In this document: positions 59,088-64,000 of the stretch, piece by piece
How the letters are laid out: each line of letters starts with the position of its first letter
Numbering within the stretch: position 1 is the stretch's first letter
Source: JAIBJN01 sp963838795
Lineage (GTDB): Bacteria > Actinomycetota > Thermoleophilia > Gaiellales > Gaiellaceae
Reading direction: 5' to 3'
Assembly: GCA_963838795.1 (NCBI GenBank)
Contig: CAWISL010000011.1
Location: forward strand, 372,001 to 436,000
Length of the DNA stretch: 64,000 nt
The notes under the pieces: model-generated
The model's input: only the letters and a program-made list of their open reading frames with translations
Databases searched by the model: none
Told to the model about the DNA's origin: nothing
Program-made: the position numbers and the translations under genes

Positions 59088-60726
59088 TCACTGCTGCCAG
59101 ACGCGCACCCAGTTGACCGACACGTCGAGCCGGTCGGGGGTGCTGGCGTTCGGCATGTTCTCGTCTTCCCAGTCCGTGTTCCAGTTGTAGAGCAAGAGGT
59201 GCATCGGCTGCCGGGTCGAGTCGTACGTGCTCACCGACTCCCTGCAGTTGCCCGTCGACGTAGTAGCTCACGTTCGAGTCCGTCCAGAGGGCGGCATACG
59301 TGTGCCATTGAGACAGGTCCAGACCCGTGCCGCGCTGAACGGAGCGGAACTCGTTGGGCTGACCGTAGAACTCACCCGTGTTGCGGTGTAGGGCACCCGA
59401 GAAGAAGTCGTCGGTGCGCGCTGCCGCCGTACTGGATGTTCCCGAACCCTTCGAAGATGTCGAGCTCCGACGTGAGGCAGGGCGCGTCGGGGGCTGCGCC
59501 GGCACAGTCGGGATGGATGTTCGGGAAGTCTCGGGTTGGTCGCGTGCCTGGTGGAGAGCATCCAGAACGCCGGCCCGTTCCCGCGCACCGTGTCGTAGCG
59601 CATCCGGGCCTCCATGTAGCCGTACTGGAAGCTCTGGGGGTCAGCCTGGCCGCATGGCTCGGTCGAGACGGTCACGTTCGGATACCCGTCGGAGCGCCGG
59701 CGGACGAGGTGCAGGGCGCCGTCCTCGACGTACTGGGTACCGATCGGCGGTCTGGGCTCCCACCACTGATTCCAGCACCAAACGCTCCGGCTGAGCGTCC
59801 CGAAGCAGTCGGAAAATCGAAGCTCGTATCCCTGCCCTTCCACCGGGCCTGGCTCGGAGGATGGTGTGCACGGGGTCGGCTGAGGGTCAGGCGGGGGTGG
59901 CGACGGGTTACTGACCTCGACGGCGATGGACGCGTGGCCCAGCTCCACGTCGTCACCGAACGCGAAGGTGTCGAGTGGCTGGGAGCCGTTCGAGCAGCCG
60001 GTCATCTGCGTGTCCCATTGCACCGACCACTGACCGTTCGAGTTCCTGACGAGATCCTCGCCGACCGACTGCCCGCCGCATGCGTACACGGCGATCCACT
60101 CGGTCCCGGCCGGTGCCCACACTCGCACTGGCGTTACCTTGCTCACCGTCTCGCCTTCCGTCGGCGTCACGTACTCGACCGTCGAAGGCAGGTCAGAGGT
60201 AGTGACGACGAGTTGTGGCTGCAGCATCGTCTCGCGAGACATGAAGCCGCGCGGCGTCTGCCGCGCCGCCCTTGAGGGCGAACCTGTAGGCGCCGTCGCG
60301 CGTTACCCACGGGGTCACATCCCACTCCGCCCAGGTATCACTTACGAGCCGGCCTTGGTCGTCGCGGGGACCGCTGACGGTCGCAGGTCGCCGTGCCCAC
60401 GTCAGGGGCCGACTGGGCCATTCCTCCGTCCGGTACACGGCGGGCCCGTTGGAAGTTCCGTTCGCGACGTAGAAGCGCAGCTTTGCCCGCGTCACCGGGC
60501 CGGCCAAGCCGGCGACGGCAAAGCGAAGATAGACCTGTCTCGCCGGTCGTGAGCCTCCTCTGACGCGCAGGCGCTCGGCAGATCCGAAGTATCTCCTCGG
60601 ATGGGCCTCGTCCGCGTAGGTGTCGGCGGACGGCCTGAACATCTCGACCGCGGCCGCTGCACGTTCGGTCGGCTGGAAAACGACAAGCGCGACCGTGAAC
60701 GAGAGCAGCGCGGCGAACTGCCTCAT
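59088..60726 (-). CDS. Secreted GH16 endo-beta-glucanase with CBM96/DNRLRE-type domain, four frameshifts
   Basis: Start ATG 60726 follows GAAGGA. Signal peptide (LLSFTVALVVFQPTERAAA) and a CBM96-type domain (PSADTYADEAHPRRYFGSAERLRVR, WDVTPWVTRDGAYRFAL) fill the first 165 residues. One extra base at about 60237 rejoins the MSRETMLQPQLVV end of that domain. An Ig-like segment and the GH16 catalytic domain follow, with extra bases at about 59525, 59415 and 59235. Rejoined, the catalytic region reads SELDIFEGFG (ExDxxE) and continues to VNWVRVWQQ at 59088. GH16 enzymes cleave beta-1,3 or beta-1,4 glucans, agar or similar. Total about 545 residues. Confidence 0.78.
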
Positions 60727-60891
60727 CGCCATTCCTTCGGCACGAGCAGAAGTCTGCCACACGCCGGATGGAGAGAGTCAGCCAGGGAAGCTCCTCAGAC
60801 GGGGCGGTCGGGGCGGCTGTTGATGGTCACACCTAGGAGTACACTCTCCAGGTGGTCTGCGGTTTCGCGGCCGGGACGGAGGATCTGACCG

Positions 60892-61789
60892 ATGCGGCTC
60901 TCTCTCGCCCAGACTGTGCTCGCCGAGCTCCTCGCCGACGGCACGATCTCTCGTTCGGACTCTGTGATCGCCGTATGCGCCGGCGAGCGTGAGCACGAGT
61001 TGTTCTCGACCTACAACTTCGAGGACGTTGTGGTCTCCAATATCTATGAGCAAGAGCACACCGACTGGTCACCCTCGTATTCGTGGAGCCGTCAGGATGC
61101 TCAGTCCCTGACCTATGACGACGACTCATTCGATTTCGCCTTCGTAGCTGACGGATTACACCACTGCTCCTCGCCACACCGTGCGATGTTGGAGATGTAT
61201 CGAGTCGCACGGAAGGGTGTCATCGTGATCGAGTCGCGTCGTAGTCTTCTGATGCAAGTCGCCAACCGTCTCGGCTTGTCGCCCGAGTACGAAGTCGAGG
61301 CGGTAGTTGGAAGTGAGCTCGAGCGCGGCGGTGTCAACAACACCGCGATTCCGAATTACATCTATCGGTGGACCGAAGACGAGCTAATGCGGGCCATTCA
61401 AGTCATATGACCCCCGTGGCCAACATCGTGTCCGGTTCTTCTACGAGTTGAATCTGCCTTATGAACTTGCGGACTGGAAGAAGAGCAAGTTCAAGCTCAA
61501 TGTTGTCAGAGTCGCTGATCCTGTGATCCGAGGATTAACACGTGTCTTCAAGAAGCAATGCAACACGCTGGCGATGGTCGTGTTGAAGCCGGCGATTCCG
61601 AAAGATCTCTGGCCGTGGCTCAGGCTGGAAGGAGACGAGGTCGTCTTCAATCCTGCCTATGCAGATCGCCATTATGAGCCGGTCGAAGCGATCTTGAGCC
61701 GTTACGGCTCGGACGAGCAGGATGATGCAGGCGCTTTGGGCGAAGGCCCTGAGCGACCCGTTCCCTCCGAAGACCGCATTTCCAGCTGA
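60892..61789 (+). CDS. Class I methyltransferase-like protein, frameshifted near 61403
   Basis: First frame starts MRLSLAQTVLAELLADG and holds VIAVCAGEREHELF and DFAFVADGLHHCSSPHRAMLEMYRVARKG, a SAM-fold layout with motif I and acidic post-I segments. The frame stops at 61410; one extra base at about 61403 rejoins the second frame with SYDPRGQHRVRFFYELNLPYELADWKKSKFKLN. Removal gives about 298 residues. Base composition is notably less GC-rich than that of the genes around, suggesting transfer. ATG 60892 is the start. A sugar or lipid methyl transfer is the likely role. Confidence 0.68.
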
Positions 61790-61819
61790 TCGACTGGTGG
61801 GCCCGGAGAAGCGCGACCG

Positions 61820-62716
61820 TCAGCGCTTCTGCCAGACCCGAACCCAGTCGAACTTCGTGCGCAACTGGTTCGGCGTGCTCGAGTCGGTAGGAGGATCGTC
61901 GGTTACTTGCGTGCTGAGGAGGATGAACATCCGCGTGTCGGTCGTCTCGTAAGTCGGCCAACTCATGATCCTGCGCTGATCGAGAAACCACGTCACCCTC
62001 GTCGGCGTCCAACGCGCCGCGTAGGTGTGGAAGCGCCTGGTCAGATCGAAGCCCTGCGGCTGGAAGCTGTTGGGATTGAACTCGTCCGGAGGGTCTGGAC
62101 AGACGTGCCCTCCCGAATTGCGATGGATCGCCCCGTTGAACACCCTCGGGTATTGCCCGTAGCCCTCGAAGATGTCGATCTCCGCCGCGCGGATGCCCAG
62201 CGAGCAGTCGTTAGCTCCTCTCGTCGCCCAGGCATTCGACATCAACCAGAACGCGGGCCAGGAGCCGATCCCCTTCGTCCACTTTATCCGCGCCTCGAAG
62301 TACCCGAACTTGAAGACCTTGTGCGAGGAGAACGTCGTCACGGCGATGTTCTCATAGCCCTGTGACCTCCGCGAGACGAGGTGCAAGATTCCTTTTCGCA
62401 CGTACTGGCTTCTCCGCGGCGGCGGTGTGTTCCACCACTCCCGGTTGTCCCAAACGCTGCGCCGGAGCCGGTTGAACTTGTCCACGAAGACGACCTGGTA
62501 CCCGCGGCCACGGATCGGCCTGGGCGTCCGCGCCGGCGGTTTCGCGTGCAGGGCGTCTTGTCGCGTCGCCAGTCCCGGTGAGTTCGGTGCGGCGCCGCCA
62601 GCGCTCTTCGACGCGACGCGCGGCGAAGCGGCATCGACCCCTTGAGATCCGGCGGCGCCCAGAGTAACGAGAAGCGAGGCGGCGGCGAGAGTGGCTAGTA
62701 CGAAGAAGCGGCTCAA
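61820..62716 (-). CDS. Secreted glycoside hydrolase family 16 protein
   Basis: A 298-residue protein, intact. Signal peptide (FFVLATLAAASLLVTLGAAG) then a short Pro/Ala linker and the GH16 domain from about residue 70: GYQVVFVDKFNRL, FGYFEARIKWTKGIGSWPAFWLMSN, AEIDIFEGYG (the catalytic ExDxxE) and WPTYETTDTRMFILLSTQV. It has the same fold and C-terminal VRVWQKR as the preceding GH16. It should cleave a beta-linked glucan outside the cell. Start TTG 62716; no clear Shine-Dalgarno, with TAGAAT (a possible -10) at 62779-62774. Confidence 0.85.
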   Translation of the reverse strand: MSRFFVLATLAAASLLVTLGAAGSQGVDAASPRVASKSAGGAAPNSPGLATRQDALHAKPPARTPRPIRGRGYQVVFVDKFNRLRRSVWDNREWWNTPPPRRSQYVRKGILHLVSRRSQGYENIAVTTFSSHKVFKFGYFEARIKWTKGIGSWPAFWLMSNAWATRGANDCSLGIRAAEIDIFEGYGQYPRVFNGAIHRNSGGHVCPDPPDEFNPNSFQPQGFDLTRRFHTYAARWTPTRVTWFLDQRRIMSWPTYETTDTRMFILLSTQVTDDPPTDSSTPNQLRTKFDWVRVWQKR

Positions 62717-63086
62717 GGCGGCTGGCCGGGAGTCACGAGGGCAGTCGCACAGCAGCCTACCCCCGGCGCCGCGATTCTAACGTTTCGGCCAGTTTGCCGG
62801 CGGTTCCCGTTTGGTGACTGTGCGGCAACAGGGAGGTTTGCCTTCTCGACGCCGAACGTGTGGATTGATACGCTCCGCGGCACAAACTGCGGAAGTGCTG
62901 TTGGGGGCGATGCGTGCGGGACGCAGATGCAACAGTGCGCCGGGCCCTTGGACGATCTGGCTCCGGGCCGTCGGCTGACATCTTCCCGCCGGCCCGCCAG
63001 CTGCCGACCCGGTTTCTCACGGGTGTCGGGGATTCGAACACACCCGGCGCGGGCTCATGTGCGTCGCGCGGATCGGTGGGACGGCC
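62717..63086. other. Intergenic region (370 bp) between GH16 and the priming transferase
   Basis: No coding evidence. It holds a minus-strand TAGAAT -10 candidate for the GH16 gene (62779-62774) and a 7-bp hairpin CGGGTGT/ACACCCG (63020-63026 and 63040-63046) with a 13-base loop just before the transferase. The rest is GC-rich without obvious features. Confidence 0.4.
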
Positions 63087-64000
63087 GTGAGCACCGTCGA
63101 AGCTCAAGAAGCGAGCAGCCCCTCGCTCGCAGCCGCCGAGCCGAGCCTCCGGCCCGGTCGACGAAAGCGTCGCTTTGCGTCCTGGGGGCGGATCTCGCTC
63201 GTGACCGATGTGGCAGCCCTTGCCGCTGCGCTCTTCCTCGCGGACCTGACGTCGGGCGCAACGGTGCCGGTTGCCTGGGCGTTCGTCTTCGCCGCTCTCG
63301 TGGTCGGGGTGCTCACGACAAGGCGCATGTACCGGCCGCCCCTCGATCTGCGGATGCTCGACGCGACTCGATCGATCATCATCGCAGTGGCCATCGCGGC
63401 AGCGATAACGGTGACGCTCCGCGGGCTGGTAGCGAATGCTCCGTCGGTCGCCGAGGAGACCATCAGGCCCTGGCTCTTCGCGACCGCGTTCGTGATCGCC
63501 GGCCGGCTCTCGCTCCTGACCGCTGAGCGCCGGGCCAGGAGAAAGGGTGGGGCCGGCAGGCGGACGCTGATCATCGGCGCTGGAAATGTTGGGCGACTGA
63601 TTGCGGAACGACTCGTCGAGCATCCCGAGGTGGGGTTGAGGCCGGTCGCGTTCCTCGACAAGCAGCCGCTCCACGGAGGCGAGGTGACCGGCCTCCCAGT
63701 CTTTGCCGAGGGCTGGGATCTCGAGCGCGTCGTTCGGGAGCAGGGGATCGAACACGTCATCCTCACGTTCTCAGCGGCACCAGAGGAGGTGCATCTCCGC
63801 CTGCTGAAGCGCTGCGACGAACTCGGGATCGCGAACTCGCTCGTCCCGCGCCTGTACGAGAAGTCGACCGAGCACGTCACCATCGTTCCGCTTGGTGGAC
63901 TCCCGCTGTTCGCGCGTCATTCGCCCGACCCGAAGAGCTGGGCGTTTGCCTTGAAGCACAGCTTGGATCGCCTGGCCGCGGCCGTGGCCCTTCTCGTCCT
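63087..64000 (+). CDS. Polyprenyl glycosylphosphotransferase (EPS priming enzyme), 5' part
   Basis: The frame is open from GTG 63087 (ATG 63057 is an alternative) to the right edge. About 304 residues are visible. Four to five helices (VTDVAALAAALFLADL, VAWAFVFAALVVGVL, SIIIAVAIAAAITVTLRG) precede a Rossmann-like CoA_binding_3 domain (RRTLIIGAGNVGRLIAERLVEHPEVGLRPVAFLDK). This is the N-terminal part of the polyisoprenyl-phosphate hexose-1-phosphate transferase family (WbaP/CpsE type); the catalytic C-terminal sugar transferase domain begins as KHSLDRLAAAVALLVL at the edge. It would start EPS synthesis by placing hexose-1-phosphate on undecaprenyl phosphate. Confidence 0.82.
   Translation, partial: MSTVEAQEASSPSLAAAEPSLRPGRRKRRFASWGRISLVTDVAALAAALFLADLTSGATVPVAWAFVFAALVVGVLTTRRMYRPPLDLRMLDATRSIIIAVAIAAAITVTLRGLVANAPSVAEETIRPWLFATAFVIAGRLSLLTAERRARRKGGAGRRTLIIGAGNVGRLIAERLVEHPEVGLRPVAFLDKQPLHGGEVTGLPVFAEGWDLERVVREQGIEHVILTFSAAPEEVHLRLLKRCDELGIANSLVPRLYEKSTEHVTIVPLGGLPLFARHSPDPKSWAFALKHSLDRLAAAVALLV

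Noticed and set aside
63019..63046. tRNA-like T-arm (GGATTCGAAC) before the transferase gene
   Set aside because: The stem around it does not pair as a T-stem, and no anticodon or acceptor stem is found at the right distances.
1..64000. CRISPR array, insertion sequence or integrative element
   Set aside because: No regular direct repeats with spacers, no transposase or integrase and no tRNA-type attachment site were seen.

Overview
The window looks like a chromosomal segment of a GC-rich, Gram-positive actinobacterial lineage. The gene style (eukaryotic-type Ser/Thr kinases, FabI, a type II NADH dehydrogenase, cydABDC, a GAP/Sap-family membrane protein, GH15 trehalase-like enzyme, TANNNT -10 boxes sitting 7-9 bases before start codons, many GTG/TTG starts) would fit Thermoleophilia/Gaiella-like actinobacteria, but that placement is inference from style, not from a marker gene. 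No rRNA, tRNA, transposase, integrase or CRISPR array was seen.

Layout. 1-17 kb: membrane lipid and envelope genes (PlsC fragment, three flippase-like LPG_synthase_TM proteins, PAP2 phosphatase, FabI, SDR, MMPL transporter, a holin-like/phosphatase fusion) with two divergent Ser/Thr kinases, an XRE regulator, a secreted sulfatase and a secreted three-repeat PPC-like/RTX-like protein. 17-26.6 kb: plus-strand central and carbon metabolism (UspA-like, GAP, DMT transporter, NDH-2, zwf, GH15, GMC oxidoreductase, aldose epimerase). 26.6-33.3 kb: cydABDC, which builds the cytochrome bd oxidase, then a DUF389 membrane protein. 33.3-64 kb: an exopolysaccharide locus. It holds UDP-glucose dehydrogenase and UDP-xylose synthase-like genes, a tightly overlapped six-gene nucleotide-sugar operon (C-methyltransferase, RfbF-like cytidylyltransferase, PIG-L deacetylase, RmlC-like epimerase, DUF4910 protein, SDR epimerase), several glycosyltransferases, more epimerases, a Wzz/BY-kinase protein, a single-chain Wzx-Wzy-type protein, two secreted GH16 glucanases around a methyltransferase, and the start of a priming glycosylphosphotransferase that runs off the right edge.

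How they work together. In the EPS locus the nucleotide-sugar enzymes would feed glycosyltransferases that build a repeat unit on an undecaprenyl carrier (priming enzyme at the right edge). The fused Wzx-Wzy protein would flip and polymerise it, Wzz/BY-kinase would set chain length, and GH16 enzymes could trim or release the polymer. In the 19-26 kb block, trehalose or glucan hydrolysis, anomer conversion, sugar oxidation and G6P oxidation would supply reductant that NDH-2 and cytochrome bd can consume.

A caution on the sequence: about twenty otherwise intact, conserved genes or gene parts are broken by single-base shifts, nearly all one extra base next to an identical base, concentrated at 17-26, 39.4, 48-54 and 59-61.4 kb. 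I treat these as single genes with frameshifts and think consensus error is the likeliest cause. The most unusual features are the Wzx-Wzy fusion, a four-half-site operator array with exact 12-bp period over the sulfatase promoter, a 180-base convergent coding overlap near 13.7 kb, and the CDP-sugar-like operon that carries a DUF4910 protein but no recognisable 4,6-dehydratase.
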